53,488 nucleotides of DNA from Deltaproteobacteria bacterium (lineage in GTDB: Bacteria > Desulfobacterota > BSN033 > UBA1163): contig VGRY01000024.1 of the NCBI GenBank assembly GCA_016875195.1, positions 1-53,488 of the forward strand, given 5' to 3'. A program made the translations under genes and the position numbers. The notes below the pieces were generated by a model, which made no database searches, was not told where the DNA came from, and saw only the letters and a program-made list of their open reading frames with translations. Shown here piece after piece: positions 32,153 to 42,168 of this stretch (position 1 is the stretch's first letter; each line of letters starts with the position of its first letter).

Positions 32153-33292
32153 ATGTACTACCAATTGACAGAGGAACAGAAACGGTTCAAAGAGAGTGTG
32201 AGACGTCTTGCCGACGAAAGAGTGGAGCCACGGGCCAAAGAGATTGACCAAAAAGGGGAGTTCCCATGGGATATCTTCGAACTCTTTAAAAAGCAGGGTT
32301 ACTTCGGGCTTTGTATTCCTGAGGTCTATGGCGGGCAAAGTTCAGAACATATCTATGTCTGTATGGCAATTGAAGAGGTAGCCCGGGTCTGTGTCAGTTC
32401 TTCCCTCATCATTCAAGTTCAAGCCCTGGGGACATTCCCCATTATGATTGGAGGGTCTGAGGATCAAAAGAGGAAGTATGGTCCACTTCTGGCCAGGGGA
32501 GAAAAAATCATCAATTTTGGATTGACTGAACCGGAAGCAGGATCAGATGCAAGCATGATGAGGACAAAAGCTGAATTGAAGAATGACAAATATATGCTCA
32601 ATGGAACGAAACATTTCATGTCGAATGGCCCGAACGTCAACACTATGGTCGTCTTCGTCCTGACTGACCCTCCCAAAGGAACCCGGGGAATCAGTGCGTT
32701 CATTGTCGAAAAGGAAGTTTCGAAGTTCAGGGTTGGAAAAGTGGAATCGAAGATGGGAATCCGGGGGGCTCCGACCTCAGAAATTCTCTTTCAGGACTGT
32801 TCAGTTCCGAAAGAGAATTTATTGGGAGAGGAAGGAAAAGGGTTTCGAATTGCGATGGCCGCCCTCGATGCCGGACGTCCCACGATTGCCGCACAATCCG
32901 TTGGATTAGCCCAAGGGGCAATGGAGAAATCGATCCGTTATGCAAAAGAGAGAATACAGTTTGGCAAACCCATCTCTGAATTCCAGGGAATTCAGTGGAT
33001 GTTTGCTGACATGGCATGCGAGATTGAAGCGGCCCGGGCACTCACCTATCAAACCTGTAATCTGGTTGATCAGAATGATCCCCAGAAAACCTATCTGTCC
33101 GCTTGCTGTAAGCTCTTTGCTTCAGACGTGGCGATGAGGGTGACTACCAATGCACTTCAGATCGCTGGGGGATATGGGTATATGACCGATTTTCCTTTTG
33201 AGAGAATGATGAGAGATGCCAAAATCACCCAAATCTATGAAGGGACCAATCAGATTCAGAAAATCGTGATCGCGCGAGAGTTACTTCGATAA
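32153..33292 (+). CDS. Acyl-CoA dehydrogenase
   Basis: A 379-aa flavoprotein of the short-chain (butyryl-CoA) type. LTEPEAGSDASMM binds FAD/substrate, and the catalytic base Glu lies in IYEGTNQIQK near the C-terminus; GGYGYMTDFPFERMMRD is the usual conserved stretch. It oxidises an acyl-CoA to the enoyl-CoA and passes electrons to electron-transfer flavoprotein. The frame opens at GTG 32123, but AAGGAGG fits ATG 32153 (8-nt spacing), giving MYYQLTEEQ, the family start. It stands alone between two strong terminators. Confidence 0.92.
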   Translation: MYYQLTEEQKRFKESVRRLADERVEPRAKEIDQKGEFPWDIFELFKKQGYFGLCIPEVYGGQSSEHIYVCMAIEEVARVCVSSSLIIQVQALGTFPIMIGGSEDQKRKYGPLLARGEKIINFGLTEPEAGSDASMMRTKAELKNDKYMLNGTKHFMSNGPNVNTMVVFVLTDPPKGTRGISAFIVEKEVSKFRVGKVESKMGIRGAPTSEILFQDCSVPKENLLGEEGKGFRIAMAALDAGRPTIAAQSVGLAQGAMEKSIRYAKERIQFGKPISEFQGIQWMFADMACEIEAARALTYQTCNLVDQNDPQKTYLSACCKLFASDVAMRVTTNALQIAGGYGYMTDFPFERMMRDAKITQIYEGTNQIQKIVIARELLR

Positions 33293-33362
33293 TGGATCCG
33301 TAGACCAAAATCCAATCCCTAACCTGACCATTGGAAATAGGTTCCTTCTGGACGAAAACAGT

Positions 33363-33407
33363 AATAACGAAAGGCCCTGGGCTAAAAGCGCAGGGCCTTT
33401 CGTTATT
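33363..33407. terminator. Bidirectional terminator shared by the acyl-CoA dehydrogenase and rplQ
   Basis: A 17-bp perfect stem (33363-33379 with 33391-33407) around an 11-nt loop, flanked by short A/T runs on both sides. It lies between the convergent acyl-CoA dehydrogenase (+) and rplQ (-), so it should end both transcripts, including the whole ribosomal-protein cluster. Confidence 0.9.
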
Positions 33408-33424
33408 TTAAAAGATGAATGGCC

Positions 33425-33976
33425 TCACTCTTCTTTTTTCGATTGTTTCTTGGGCTTCTCTTTCTTTTCCTTCGGAGCTTCTTTGGCTTCTTTCTTGGGT
33501 TTCTTTTCTGTTTTTTCTTTTCCTTTTTCTTCAGCCTTCTTTTCCTTCTTTTTGGGCGCGACCTTACCGAGGACCTCTTTTGCCTTCTCTACGGTCGTCT
33601 TCTTCTTTTCTTCTTTATGGACGAACGTGACCAGTTCCACGAGAGAGAGAGGCGCTCCATCTCCCTGTCGCCATCCCATCTTGTAGATCCGGGTATATCC
33701 GCCTTCGCGGTCTTTCATTTTCGGAGCGATCTCATCAAAAAGTTTCTTCACAATCGTCTCGTTACGAAGACGGGCAAACGCTTGCCTTCGAGCATGGAGG
33801 GTATTTTTCTTCGCAAGGGTGATGATCTTATCCGCCCAGATTCGAAGCTCTTTGGCCTTTGCGAGGGTGGTCCGAATCCGCTCATGCTGAAGGAGTGAAA
33901 CAAGCATATTTCTGAACATCAACTCCCGATGTTTGGTGTGCCGGCTTAATTTTCTTCCTGAAACTCGATGCCTCAT
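33425..33976 (-). CDS. rplQ: 50S ribosomal protein L17 with a long charged tail
   Basis: Residues 1-118 are ordinary L17 ([19 protein letters not shown] at the start, [11 protein letters not shown] at the end). Residues 121-183 are a Lys/Glu-rich tail of about 60 residues with no fold seen by eye; bacterial L17 is normally about 120-130 aa. It is last in the cluster, 9 bp after rpoA, as in the alpha operon. The tail could bind rRNA or be disordered. An antisense hydrophobic frame opposite the tail is only a shadow of AAG/GAA codons. Confidence 0.95.
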   Translation of the reverse strand: MRHRVSGRKLSRHTKHRELMFRNMLVSLLQHERIRTTLAKAKELRIWADKIITLAKKNTLHARRQAFARLRNETIVKKLFDEIAPKMKDREGGYTRIYKMGWRQGDGAPLSLVELVTFVHKEEKKKTTVEKAKEVLGKVAPKKKEKKAEEKGKEKTEKKPKKEAKEAPKEKKEKPKKQSKKEE

Positions 33977-33985
33977 CCTTTTCTC

Positions 33986-35011
33986 CTATCCTGTTGCCTC
34001 TGATTCCATCCCCTCTTCCTCCGCCTCCTTATGAGGCCAACTGTCAAGCCGCATCCCCAGGCCGAGCCCCATCTCCGCCAGAATTTCTTTGATCTCATTG
34101 AGGGATTTTCGACCGAAATTCTTGGTGGCCAGAATCTCCGCCTCTGTCTTCTGAACAAGGTCTCCGATGAGCCTGATGTCAGCATGTTTCAGGCAGTTGG
34201 CGGATCGGACGGAAAGTTCTAATTCGTCCACGCTCCTGAAGAGGTTTTCATTCAACTTATCCACATCTCCCTGATGCTCTGGAACTGTTATTTCCTCCTC
34301 CTCCCCTTCCTCAAAAGTGATGAAGATGGAGAGTTGATCCTTCAAGATCTTGGCCGCATGGGCGACGGCCTCCTCCGGATTGAGGCTTCCGTCGGTCCAG
34401 ACCTCCAGAGTCAATTTGTCATAGTCGGTGATCTGGCCCACCCTTGCGTTGGTCACCATGTAGTTCACCTTCTTGATGGGAGAGAAGATAGCATCCATGG
34501 GGATGGTCCCGATGGGTTGGCTCTCCTCCTTGTTTCGCTCTGCCGGAACATACCCTCTGCCCATCTTGACCGCCATTTCCATCGAGAGTTTCCCATCCTT
34601 GGAGAGTGTGGCAATGGGGTGGTCGGGGTTGAGGACTTCTACGGCATCGCCGGTGAGGATATCACCCGCCTTTAATATCTTAGGGCCTTCTGTCTTGACT
34701 CGAATCGTCTTCGGTCCTTCCGTATGGAGTTTGAGCCTTACCTCTTTAAGGTTTAAAATGATCTCTGTGACATCTTCTTTTACGCCTGGGATTGTTGAAA
34801 ATTCATGGAGCACTCCATCAATCTTAACCGATGTCAGGGCCGCCCCCTGCAGGGAAGAGAGGAGAATCCTACGGAGAGAGTTCCCAATCGTAATTCCAAA
34901 ACCCCTCTCAAAAGGCTCCGCGGTGAACTTCCCGTAAAAAGGGGTTAACGTTTCTTTTTCTGCCTCTAACCGCTTCGGTCGAATGATATCCTTCCAGCTT
35001 TTTTGAACCAT
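33986..35011 (-). CDS. rpoA: DNA-directed RNA polymerase alpha subunit
   Basis: 341 aa with both domains: the N-terminal dimerisation/assembly domain ([19 protein letters not shown]) and the C-terminal DNA-binding domain ending [19 protein letters not shown], which contacts UP elements and activators. It is the standard alpha-operon neighbour of rpsD and rplQ. Length and motifs are normal. The 132-bp gap to rpsD holds two ACCCCGATAGA-type hairpins. Confidence 0.97.
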   Translation of the reverse strand: MVQKSWKDIIRPKRLEAEKETLTPFYGKFTAEPFERGFGITIGNSLRRILLSSLQGAALTSVKIDGVLHEFSTIPGVKEDVTEIILNLKEVRLKLHTEGPKTIRVKTEGPKILKAGDILTGDAVEVLNPDHPIATLSKDGKLSMEMAVKMGRGYVPAERNKEESQPIGTIPMDAIFSPIKKVNYMVTNARVGQITDYDKLTLEVWTDGSLNPEEAVAHAAKILKDQLSIFITFEEGEEEEITVPEHQGDVDKLNENLFRSVDELELSVRSANCLKHADIRLIGDLVQKTEAEILATKNFGRKSLNEIKEILAEMGLGLGMRLDSWPHKEAEEEGMESEATG

Positions 35012-35038
35012 ATTCCCTCCCTTTTCTTAAGGGTTGAT

Positions 35039-35138
35039 AAACCCCGATAGAAAGTCTATGACTTTCCAACGGTATAGCTGAACCCTGATAGAAGCTAATC
35101 TCCGCACAGGGCAAGCAGCGGGGCTTTCTAACGGGGTA
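35039..35138. repeat. ACCCCGATAGA hairpins between rpsD and rpoA
   Basis: Two hairpins in tandem: CCCCGATAGAAAGTC pairs with GACTTTCCAACGG, and ACCCTGATAGAAGC pairs with GCTTTCTAACGGGGT at the far end. The unit recurs at 45596-45631. It lies inside the alpha operon transcript. Confidence 0.75.
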
Positions 35139-35143
35139 AAGAG

Positions 35144-35770
35144 TTACTTTGAGTACAACTCGACGATCAATTTCTCCTGAATGGGAAGGGTGATGTCCTC
35201 CCTGACAGGAAGGGCTTTTACGTTTCCCTTCATCTGCTCTTTTTCTAATTCCAACCATTGAGGAACGCCCCGTCTGGCTACTCCCTCGAGAGATTCCTGA
35301 ATGCGGTGAACCTGCTTGCTCTTTTCCCGCACTGAGATGACATCCCCAGGTTTAACCAGAAAGGAGGGGATATTCACCCTGGACTGATTGACCAGAAAGT
35401 GGTTGTGGAGCACCAGTTGGCGGGCTTCATTTCTGGAGTTCGCAAACCCGAGCCGGTAGACCGCATTGTCCAGACGGCGTTCCAGAAGTTGGAGGAGAAC
35501 TTCTCCGGTGATCCCTTTTCGCCGCTCAGCTTCCTGGAAGGTGTTACGGAACTGATTTTCCAGGAGGCCATACAACCTCTTCACTTTCTGCTTTTCCCTT
35601 AACTGGGCGCCATAGTCCGACGCCTTTTTCCGTCCCTGACCGTGTTGCCCAGGCGCATACGACCTCCGATCAAAAGCACACTTCTCCGTATAACATCTCT
35701 CCCCTTTGAGAAAGAGCTTCATATTCTCTCGACGGCAGAGCCGACAAACCGATTTTGCGTATCTTGCCAA
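35144..35770 (-). CDS. rpsD: 30S ribosomal protein S4, zinc-binding form
   Basis: 208 aa. Four N-terminal cysteines (Cys9, Cys12, Cys26, Cys31 in SVCRLCRRE and ERCYTEKC) mark the zinc C+ form. The S4 RNA-binding domain is at about 98-160 ([20 protein letters not shown]). S4 nucleates 30S assembly and often regulates the alpha operon. Order rpsM-rpsK-rpsD-rpoA is standard. Confidence 0.97.
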   Translation of the reverse strand: MARYAKSVCRLCRRENMKLFLKGERCYTEKCAFDRRSYAPGQHGQGRKKASDYGAQLREKQKVKRLYGLLENQFRNTFQEAERRKGITGEVLLQLLERRLDNAVYRLGFANSRNEARQLVLHNHFLVNQSRVNIPSFLVKPGDVISVREKSKQVHRIQESLEGVARRGVPQWLELEKEQMKGNVKALPVREDITLPIQEKLIVELYSK

Positions 35771-35811
35771 GGTTTACCCTCCTGCTTTAATCTGTGCAAT
35801 CAGACAACGTC

Positions 35812-36201
35812 TTAGACGCGTCTCCGTTTGGGTGGACGGCACCCGTTATGGGGAATGGGAGTGACATCCTTTATCAAATGGACTTTAAGGCCAGTGGCTT
35901 GAAGCGAACGGAGCGCTGATTCTCTCCCTGCTCCCGGACCTTTCACATAGACATCGATCGTTCGAACACCATGTTCCATTGCCTTTTTGGCGGCGTCCTC
36001 TGCAGCCATTTGGGCGGCAAAGGGAGTGCTTTTACGGGACCCCTTGAATCCCTGTATCCCTGCGCTTGACCAGCAGATAACCTTCCCTTCATGATCGGTG
36101 ATCGTGATGATCGTGTTGTTAAACGTCGCCTGGATGTGGGCAATGCCCGCCTGAATATTCTTCTTAATCTTTTTTCTCTTGGTCGCTGGCCCGGTGGCCA
36201 T
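35812..36201 (-). CDS. rpsK: 30S ribosomal protein S11
   Basis: 129 aa with the family features: basic N-terminus [26 protein letters not shown], and the C-terminal [10 protein letters not shown]11 lies on the platform of the 30S subunit near the mRNA exit. Spacing to rpsM and rpsD fits one operon; nothing unusual. Confidence 0.97.
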   Translation of the reverse strand: MATGPATKRKKIKKNIQAGIAHIQATFNNTIITITDHEGKVICWSSAGIQGFKGSRKSTPFAAQMAAEDAAKKAMEHGVRTIDVYVKGPGAGRESALRSLQATGLKVHLIKDVTPIPHNGCRPPKRRRV

Positions 36202-36210
36202 ATGTCCTCC

Positions 36211-36588
36211 TTATTCCTTTTCCTTTTTCTTACCGACGATTGCCCGGCGGGGGCCTTTCCTCGTCCTTGCATTGGTGTGAGTTCTCTGACCATGAACGGG
36301 AAGGGAACGGCGATGCCGGAGTCCCCGGTAGGAACCGATGTCCATCAAACGCTTGATATTGGTCGCCACTTCCCTTCGGAGGTCGCCTTCCACCCTCTGC
36401 TCCTGGTCGATAATATCCCGGATGCGGACGACCTCCGCTTCGGTCAATTTATTGACCTTGGTGTCCCGATGCACATTGGCCTTTTCGAGAATCTTATTGG
36501 CCGATGGCCTTCCGATTCCATAAATGTAAGTGAGGGCGATCTCCACTCGTTTGTCCTTTGGGAGATCGACTCCTGCAATGCGTGCCAT
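36211..36588 (-). CDS. rpsM: 30S ribosomal protein S13
   Basis: 125 aa, opening [26 protein letters not shown] and ending in the basic [21 protein letters not shown] that reaches tRNA in the ribosome head. Starts the alpha part of the cluster after a 246-bp gap that holds a large palindrome. Confidence 0.97.
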   Translation of the reverse strand: MARIAGVDLPKDKRVEIALTYIYGIGRPSANKILEKANVHRDTKVNKLTEAEVVRIRDIIDQEQRVEGDLRREVATNIKRLMDIGSYRGLRHRRSLPVHGQRTHTNARTRKGPRRAIVGKKKEKE

Positions 36589-36655
36589 AGGCTTCTCCTT
36601 AACTTAAAGAGTCGTTAGAATGGTTAATCAATCGTTGCAAATCTTTCAACCATCT

Positions 36656-36845
36656 ATAAATCCCAATCACCAAATTTCAAGCTCCAAATAAATTCCAATG
36701 ATCCAATGTTCAAATAACCAAACGAATCAAACCCATCTTTCCTAAATTTCGGTCATTGGAATTTTGGTCATCATTTGGTTATTGGCCTGCCTGCGCGAAG
36801 TCCCGCCCTGAGGGACGAAGGCAGGTGCTTGGATATTGGTGATTA
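36656..36845. repeat. Palindromic repeat (CCAAAT/ATTTGG type) carrying a nested GC-rich palindrome
   Basis: The left part has AATCACCAAATTTCAAGC and AATTCCAATGATCC; the right part is their rough inverse ending GGATATTGGTGATT. Inserted near the right arm (about 36785-36826) is a separate GC-rich palindrome, CCTGCCT...GTCCC...GGGAC...GGCAGG. So one element appears to have landed in another. It fills the gap between rpsM and rpmJ. Confidence 0.7.
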
Positions 36846-36850
36846 TCCTT

Positions 36851-36964
36851 TTATCCTTGTCTCTGTTTATGTTTCGGGTTTTCACAGATGACCCGGACCA
36901 CCCGCTTTCGTTTCACGATCTTACACTTATCACAAATCTTTTTAACCGAAGCTCTGACTTTCAC
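36851..36964 (-). CDS. rpmJ: 50S ribosomal protein L36, zinc type
   Basis: A 37-aa protein, [15 protein letters not shown]..., with zinc ligands CDKC, then CENPKH. It has a GTG start with GGGAG about 10 nt upstream and ends at TAA. Such a short gene is easily missed; the sequence leaves no doubt. It lies between infA and rpsM, its standard place, 4 nt after the infA stop. Confidence 0.96.
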   Translation of the reverse strand: MKVRASVKKICDKCKIVKRKRVVRVICENPKHKQRQG

Positions 36965-36968
36965 GGTC

Positions 36969-37187
36969 TCATTTCTCCCGGAATATGATTCTTCCGCGGG
37001 TCAGATCGTAGGGGGAAAGTTCCACCGTCACTTTATCCCCGGGAAGGATTTTGATGAAATGCATTCTCATCTTTCCAGAAATATGGGCCAGCACTTTATG
37101 CCCCTTTTCCAGCTCCACTCGGAACATGGCGTTCGGAAGAGTCTCTAACACTTTTCCTTCAACCTGGATGGCCTCTTCCTTTGGCAT
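36969..37187 (-). CDS. infA: Translation initiation factor IF-1
   Basis: 72 aa, [27 protein letters not shown]..., an OB-fold protein that blocks the ribosomal A site during initiation. The frame opens upstream at 37268, but ATG 37187 has GGGAG 8 nt before it and yields the correct length. The usual map (methionine aminopeptidase) gene between adk and infA is absent. Confidence 0.96.
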   Translation of the reverse strand: MPKEEAIQVEGKVLETLPNAMFRVELEKGHKVLAHISGKMRMHFIKILPGDKVTVELSPYDLTRGRIIFREK

Positions 37188-37209
37188 CGATCTACTCCCG
37201 CTTGCCTTC

Positions 37210-37863
37210 TTATGCAGGTGTTGTGCCCAGGGCACGAACGACCTGCTCAAAAATTTGACTCTGCCCACCCACTCCCTGGATCGGACGTAGAAGCCGTTTA
37301 TCCTGATAATACTTGATGAGAGGAGCGGTCTGTTTCTGATACTCTTTTAATCGTGTTCGAATGGTTTCCTCGCGGTCGTCCTCTCTCTGGTAGAGAATCC
37401 CGCCACAACGGTCACAAACGCCTTCTTTTTGGGGAGGATGGAAGTGAATATGGAACATCCCCCCGCAGTTTTTGCAGGTCCTTCGGCCAGTCAGTCGCCG
37501 CACCAGTTCTTCGGAATCGACCTCAATGTTGACGACATGATCAACCGACTTTTCGATTTTAGTAAGAATAGCCTGGAGAGCTTCAGCCTGAGGAGTCGTT
37601 CTCGGAAACCCATCGAGTATAAAACCTGTCTTGCAATCCGGTTCTCTCAGACGCTGGTCAATGATGCCGATCACGACTTCATCGGGAACAAGTTCACCTT
37701 TCGTCATAAAGGCCTTGGCCTGTTTTCCCAAATCCGTTCCTTCCTTCACGGCAGCCCTGAGGATATCCCCCGTGGAAATTTGGGGAATATGGTACCGCTC
37801 CACGATCATCTGTGCCTGTGTGCCTTTTCCCGCCCCCGGAGGGCCTAACAGAATTAAATTCAT
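37210..37863 (-). CDS. adk: Adenylate kinase, zinc-containing LID
   Basis: 217 aa. P-loop [15 protein letters not shown]-binding region and a LID domain with CKNC and CDRC, the four-cysteine zinc form seen in many Gram-positive and deltaproteobacterial enzymes. It balances AMP, ADP and ATP. It follows secY, as usual, but the 107-bp gap holds a palindrome. Confidence 0.97.
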   Translation of the reverse strand: MNLILLGPPGAGKGTQAQMIVERYHIPQISTGDILRAAVKEGTDLGKQAKAFMTKGELVPDEVVIGIIDQRLREPDCKTGFILDGFPRTTPQAEALQAILTKIEKSVDHVVNIEVDSEELVRRLTGRRTCKNCGGMFHIHFHPPQKEGVCDRCGGILYQREDDREETIRTRLKEYQKQTAPLIKYYQDKRLLRPIQGVGGQSQIFEQVVRALGTTPA

Positions 37864-37871
37864 TCAAATCC

Positions 37872-37965
37872 TTATTGCAAAGTTAGCATTTCAAAATACA
37901 AAGTGAAAAATGAAAGAGGGAAGACATAAACCTTTGCAATTTTCAATTTGCATTTTGCATTGATG
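37872..37965. repeat. Imperfect inverted repeat between secY and adk (GCAAATTGAAA family, copy 1)
   Basis: TTGCAAAGTTAGCATTTCAAAATAC at the left roughly matches the inverse of CAATTTTCAATTTGCATTTTGCATTGATG at the right. The same words recur at 44474-44567 between rplP and rpsC, so the two are related copies. Confidence 0.65.
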
Positions 37966-37970
37966 TTTTT

Positions 37971-39299
37971 CTATCCTCTTCGGCCTTTTAATCTGCCCTT
38001 CTTCATCAACCCCTCATAATGTCTCGTCAGCATATGGGCTTCAATCTGCTGAACCGTGTCCAGAGCCACTCCCACCACGATGAGGAGGGCCGTTCCGCCG
38101 AAGTAAAAGGGAACGTTGAATCGACCGACCAGAACGGTGGGCAGGACACAGACTGCCGACACGTAGAGAGCGCCTCCGAGGGTGATGCGTGTGAGAACTT
38201 TATCGATATATTCTGCGGTTTTCTGACCAGGTCGGATCCCCGGAATGTACCCTCCGAATTTCTTCATATTGTCAGCCACGTCATTCGGATTGAAGGTGAC
38301 TGCCGTGTAGAAGAAACAGAAAAAGATGATGAATCCCACATAGAGAAGATTATAAAGAAGGGCATCGGGCCCGAGGCTGTTGAGGATCGACTGGATCCAG
38401 GGATAGGTCTCCATCCAGGTTTTCGGCATAAAGCTGGCGATCGTCAGGGGAAACATCAGAATGGACGAGGCGAAGATTGGCGGAATCACCCCGGCGGTAT
38501 TTAACTTGAGCGGAAGATGAGTGGATTGCCCTCCGTAGACTTTTCTTCCCACAACCCGTTTGGCATATTGAACGGGAAGCCTCCGCTGGCTCGTCTCGGC
38601 AAAGATGATCGCTGCAATCACCACCACCATCAGAAGGATCAGGAACAGGATGGTGAAGATGTTTAACTGCCCCACGCTGAAGAGTTCATAGGTGCCGGCA
38701 ATGGCATTAGGCAACCTTGCAACGATACCCGAAAAGATGATGAGGGAGATGCCGTTTCCGATCCCCCTTTCTGTAATCTGTTCTCCTAACCACATGATGA
38801 AGGCAGTGCCCGCGGTCAGGGTGATGACGGTCATGATCCGGAAGGACCATCCCGGGTTGAGAACGATCATCTCACCCGCAGCTCCTGTCATATTCTCCAG
38901 GCCGACTGCAATTCCGAATCCCTGAATCATGCTGAGCACAACGGTTCCATATCGGGTATATTGAACGATCTTCTTCCGTCCCATCTCCCCTTCCTTCTGG
39001 AGCTGGGCCAGGTAAGGGATGACAACGGTCAGAAGCTGGAGGATAATCGAAGCGCTGATGTAAGGCATGATGCCCAGCGCAAAGACCGAGAGTCTTTCCA
39101 GAGCACCTCCCGAAAACATATCGATGAGGCTGAAGAGGGTACCCTTCGCATGGGCAAAAAAGGAGGCGAGGGCGTCTCCGTTGATTCCGGGCGTGGGAAT
39201 ATGGACCCCGACCCGATAGATGGCCAGAAGGAAAAAGGTCATCAGAATTCTTCGCTTCAGTTCGGGGATCTTGAAGATATTCTGGGCGCCACCAATCAT
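37971..39299 (-). CDS. secY: Protein translocase subunit SecY
   Basis: 442 aa with about ten transmembrane helices; family marks are [40 protein letters not shown] and [19 protein letters not shown]. It forms the channel for Sec-dependent export with SecE and SecG. Its ATG overlaps the rplO stop by ATGA. Confidence 0.97.
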   Translation of the reverse strand: MIGGAQNIFKIPELKRRILMTFFLLAIYRVGVHIPTPGINGDALASFFAHAKGTLFSLIDMFSGGALERLSVFALGIMPYISASIILQLLTVVIPYLAQLQKEGEMGRKKIVQYTRYGTVVLSMIQGFGIAVGLENMTGAAGEMIVLNPGWSFRIMTVITLTAGTAFIMWLGEQITERGIGNGISLIIFSGIVARLPNAIAGTYELFSVGQLNIFTILFLILLMVVVIAAIIFAETSQRRLPVQYAKRVVGRKVYGGQSTHLPLKLNTAGVIPPIFASSILMFPLTIASFMPKTWMETYPWIQSILNSLGPDALLYNLLYVGFIIFFCFFYTAVTFNPNDVADNMKKFGGYIPGIRPGQKTAEYIDKVLTRITLGGALYVSAVCVLPTVLVGRFNVPFYFGGTALLIVVGVALDTVQQIEAHMLTRHYEGLMKKGRLKGRRG

Positions 39300-39742
39300 G
39301 AATGGATAACCTCTACCTTTCCTGAAACCATTTCCACCTTTTTGAGCGCCGCCTGGCTCGCCCGATGGACACGAATGGTTAAAGGATGCTGGAGTTCTCC
39401 GTCGGCAAGCAGTTTAATGATCTCTCCTTTCTTACATAGCCCGGAGGCAGTCAGGAGATCGGGTTCGACCACTGCGTCCTTGTCGAAACGATTGAGATCA
39501 CTTAGATGGATGATGGCCACCTTTGCTCTAAAAGGATTACGGAATCCTCTTTTAGGAAGCCGCCTTTGAAGAGGCATTTGGCCTCCTTCAAAACCCGCTT
39601 TCGTTCCCCTTCCAGCACGGGCATTCTGGCCTTTATGCCCCTTGCAGGACGTCTTTCCATGACCGGACCCGGGTCCTCTTCCCACACGTTTCCTCTTTTT
39701 TCTCGATCCTTCCGCGGGCTTCAGTTCTTCAAGAATCATCAC
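39296..39742 (-). CDS. rplO: 50S ribosomal protein L15
   Basis: 148 aa with [24 protein letters not shown], the glycine-rich rRNA-binding stretch, and a normal C-terminus. Translationally coupled to secY by overlap; 13 bp after rpmD. Confidence 0.97.
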   Translation of the reverse strand: MMILEELKPAEGSRKKRKRVGRGPGSGHGKTSCKGHKGQNARAGRGTKAGFEGGQMPLQRRLPKRGFRNPFRAKVAIIHLSDLNRFDKDAVVEPDLLTASGLCKKGEIIKLLADGELQHPLTIRVHRASQAALKKVEMVSGKVEVIHS

Positions 39743-39755
39743 ACGTTCCTTTCCC

Positions 39756-39935
39756 TCATTCGATCACTTCGACCAGGTGGATGACTCGGTTCACCATTCC
39801 CCGGATCTCGGGACGATCCGGAAGAGTCAGGGTCTGATTCAATCGTCTAAAACCAAGGGCTTTGATGATTTTCTTCTGGCCTTCAATGCGCCCGATGGTG
39901 CTTTTTTTCCACCTGACTGTTATCTTCTTTTCCAT
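39756..39935 (-). CDS. rpmD: 50S ribosomal protein L30
   Basis: A 59-aa protein, MEKKITVRWKKSTIGRIEGQ..., ending VEVIE before TGA. It has the usual L30 length and lies between rpsE and rplO. It is too short for most open-frame listings but is complete. Confidence 0.95.
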   Translation of the reverse strand: MEKKITVRWKKSTIGRIEGQKKIIKALGFRRLNQTLTLPDRPEIRGMVNRVIHLVEVIE

Positions 39936-39966
39936 TCCTGTCTCCGTCTGTTTGATCAGCGAATCC

Positions 39967-40467
39967 TCAGTTTCCAGTTTCTTTTTCCACCCTCTTCTGA
40001 AGGACTTCGTCCGGATGTTTCAGTTGATGGAAGGCCTGGAGGGTCGCTTTGATGAGGTTGTAAGGATTGTTTGATCCCAGAGACTTCGTCAGAATATTTT
40101 CAATCCCTGCAGACTCTGCAATGGCTCTCACCGCTGCCCCTGCAATCACCCCGGTTCCTTCAGAGGCCGGTTTCATCAGGACCCGTGAAGCCCCGAATTT
40201 CCCCGTCACCTCATAGGGGATTGTCTTGTTCAGGATGGGGACTTTGAGTAGAGAGCGTTTCGCATGTTCGACGGCTTTCCGGATGGCCTCTGGAACCTCG
40301 TTGGCCTTTCCCAGTCCGCTTCCAACATGGCCATGTCCGTCTCCAACGACGACAAGGGCGCTAAAACTGAACCGCCTCCCGCCCTTAACCACTTTTGCCA
40401 CCCTGCTGATATGAACGACTCGGTCTGTCAACTCCAGTGTGCTTGAATCAATCTTCGGCAATGTCAC
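39967..40467 (-). CDS. rpsE: 30S ribosomal protein S5
   Basis: 166 aa with the N-terminal double-stranded-RNA-like domain ([24 protein letters not shown]) and the GTGVIAGGAAVRAI-type C-terminal domain. S5 is important for decoding accuracy. Normal length and order. Confidence 0.97.
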   Translation of the reverse strand: MTLPKIDSSTLELTDRVVHISRVAKVVKGGRRFSFSALVVVGDGHGHVGSGLGKANEVPEAIRKAVEHAKRSLLKVPILNKTIPYEVTGKFGASRVLMKPASEGTGVIAGAAVRAIAESAGIENILTKSLGSNNPYNLIKATLQAFHQLKHPDEVLQKRVEKETGN

Positions 40468-40492
40468 TCCCTCCTAAGAAACAGTTCCTCCA

Positions 40493-40855
40493 TTAAAAAA
40501 CCAAACCACCCGCTCTCGCTGCTTCTGCCAACGCCTTGATCCGTCCGTGATAGAGGTACCCACTCCGGTCAAAGACAACTTTTTGAATTCCCTTTTCAAG
40601 ACATTTCTTTGCAATAAGATCCCCCACCTTCTTGGCCGCTTCGACATTTCCCGTATAACGGAGACTTCCTTTCAACTCGGGGCTCAGTGTGGATGCGCTG
40701 ACCACGGTCTTCCCTGAGGAATCCTCGATGGCCTGAGCATAAATATGTTTTGGGCTCCTGAAGACATTGAGGCGAGGCCTCTCCGAAGTTCCCCGGATGC
40801 GGCTTCGCACTCTCTTTTTTCTCTTCATCCTTGCCACAATCTTCTTATTTTCCAT
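40493..40855 (-). CDS. rplR: 50S ribosomal protein L18
   Basis: 120 aa; [20 protein letters not shown] start region and [20 protein letters not shown] end region are typical. It binds 5S rRNA with L5. Nothing unusual. Confidence 0.97.
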   Translation of the reverse strand: MENKKIVARMKRKKRVRSRIRGTSERPRLNVFRSPKHIYAQAIEDSSGKTVVSASTLSPELKGSLRYTGNVEAAKKVGDLIAKKCLEKGIQKVVFDRSGYLYHGRIKALAEAARAGGLVF

Positions 40856-40876
40856 TTTTTAAAGACTTCCTTCTCT

Positions 40877-41413
40877 TTAGGCTTTTGTCTTACCAACCTT
40901 CTTGCGAATTTTCTCTCCGAGATAGCGTATTCCCTTTCCCTTGTAAGGTTCAGGGGGTTTAATCGAACGGAGTTTAGCGGCGACAGTTCCCACCAACTGT
41001 TTGTTCACTCCCCTGATCGTGATCAGGGTTTGTTTTTCCACTTCAACCTTAATCCCTTCCGGAACAGCGAAGAGAACCGGATGGGAGAATCCAAGGGTGA
41101 GTTTAAGAAGATTACCCTGTAAATCGGCGCGGAAACCGACTCCAATGATCTCCATCTTCTTCTCAAATCCCTGTGTCACCCCTGTCACCATATTGGCGAC
41201 AAGGCTCCGGGTCAACCCATGAAGGGCTTTCAGCGTTCGATCTTCACGGTCTCGCTGAATCAGCAAATTCCCTTGATCCACCGAGGCCGCGATGCCACGG
41301 GGAAGGTCGCAGGCAAGGGTTCCTTTGGGCCCGACCACCTCTATTTTCGAAGGATCAAAAGAGATTTTCACTTCCTTCGGCAACTGAATCGGCATTCTTC
41401 CAATACGAGACAT
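40877..41413 (-). CDS. rplF: 50S ribosomal protein L6
   Basis: 178 aa with two L6 domains and the C-terminal family motif KPPEPYKGKGIRYLGEKIRKK. It lies near the sarcin-ricin loop. The gap to rpsH contains a TTCGAA-type palindrome. Confidence 0.97.
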   Translation of the reverse strand: MSRIGRMPIQLPKEVKISFDPSKIEVVGPKGTLACDLPRGIAASVDQGNLLIQRDREDRTLKALHGLTRSLVANMVTGVTQGFEKKMEIIGVGFRADLQGNLLKLTLGFSHPVLFAVPEGIKVEVEKQTLITIRGVNKQLVGTVAAKLRSIKPPEPYKGKGIRYLGEKIRKKVGKTKA

Positions 41414-41419
41414 AAATTA

Positions 41420-41535
41420 CCCCAATCCAAATCCTAAATCCGAATATCGAAATCCGAAATAATTTAAAGTTTAAAATTTCTAATTTTGGTCATTCGGATT
41501 TGTTTCGAATTTCGAAATTCGTGCTTCGAATTTAT
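41420..41535. repeat. TTCGAA-type imperfect inverted repeat, copy B, between rpsH and rplF
   Basis: AATCCGAATATCGAAATCCG on the left faces TTTCGAAATTCGTGCTTCGAA on the right, with TTTTGGTCATTCGGATTTG inside. The right arm read on the minus strand matches the left arm of copy A (31517) closely. It lies within the spc operon. Confidence 0.8.
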
Positions 41536-41538
41536 TTT

Positions 41539-41937
41539 TTACCAGACATAGCACAACACTTCTCCACCCACATGGGCTTTCTGCGCCGACTTATCGGTCA
41601 GGATCCCCCTGGGTGTGGAGAGGATCGTAATCCCCAACCCGCTCATCGCGGAGGGGATCCGATCGGTCTTGACATAAACCCTTCGCCCTGGCTTGCTCAC
41701 CCGTCGGATATGGATAAGTCCTTTCCGGTTTGCATCATATTTAAGAGCGATTCGAATCAACTCATGTTCATTTTCATCCTTCAGGACTTTGAAATTGGCA
41801 ATGAACCCTTCTGCTTTTAAAATTTTTGCAATCTCTTGCTTTATTTTTGAGTGAGGGACATCCACCTTTTCGAATCTGGCTTTCGACCCGTTTCGGATGA
41901 TGGTGAACATATTGGCCAATGGATCGGTCATCGACAT
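41539..41937 (-). CDS. rpsH: 30S ribosomal protein S8
   Basis: 132 aa, opening [17 protein letters not shown] and ending [20 protein letters not shown] with VW. GGGAG precedes ATG 41937 with a 6-nt spacing. S8 binds 16S rRNA and in E. coli represses the spc operon. Confidence 0.97.
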   Translation of the reverse strand: MSMTDPLANMFTIIRNGSKARFEKVDVPHSKIKQEIAKILKAEGFIANFKVLKDENEHELIRIALKYDANRKGLIHIRRVSKPGRRVYVKTDRIPSAMSGLGITILSTPRGILTDKSAQKAHVGGEVLCYVW

Positions 41938-41954
41938 ATTAAACTCCCTAATGG

Positions 41955-42140
41955 TTACCAGCTGGCTTTAATGACACCGGGGATCATGCCCCGTGTGGCA
42001 TACTTTCTGAGACAGAGACGGCACATGCTAAATTTTCGAATAAAGGCTCTCGGCCTTCCGCATAGAGGACAACGGTTATACTGCCGGACTTTGAATTTCT
42101 GTTTCTTATTTGCCTTGTTCATCAACGAAAGTTTCGCCAA
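41955..42140 (-). CDS. rpsN: 30S ribosomal protein S14, zinc form
   Basis: 61 aa with CPLC and CRLC, the short C+ zinc-binding form of S14, ending [11 protein letters not shown]. Fits with S4, L24 and L36, which also keep their cysteines here. Confidence 0.97.
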   Translation of the reverse strand: MAKLSLMNKANKKQKFKVRQYNRCPLCGRPRAFIRKFSMCRLCLRKYATRGMIPGVIKASW

Positions 42141-42168
42141 TTTATCCTCCTACAATCCACTCAAACGT

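Noticed and set aside
33415..33898. Plus-strand hydrophobic Phe/Leu/Ser-rich frames
   Set aside because: They are the antisense of the Lys/Glu codon tail of rplQ; AAG and GAA codons read backwards give CTT and TTC.
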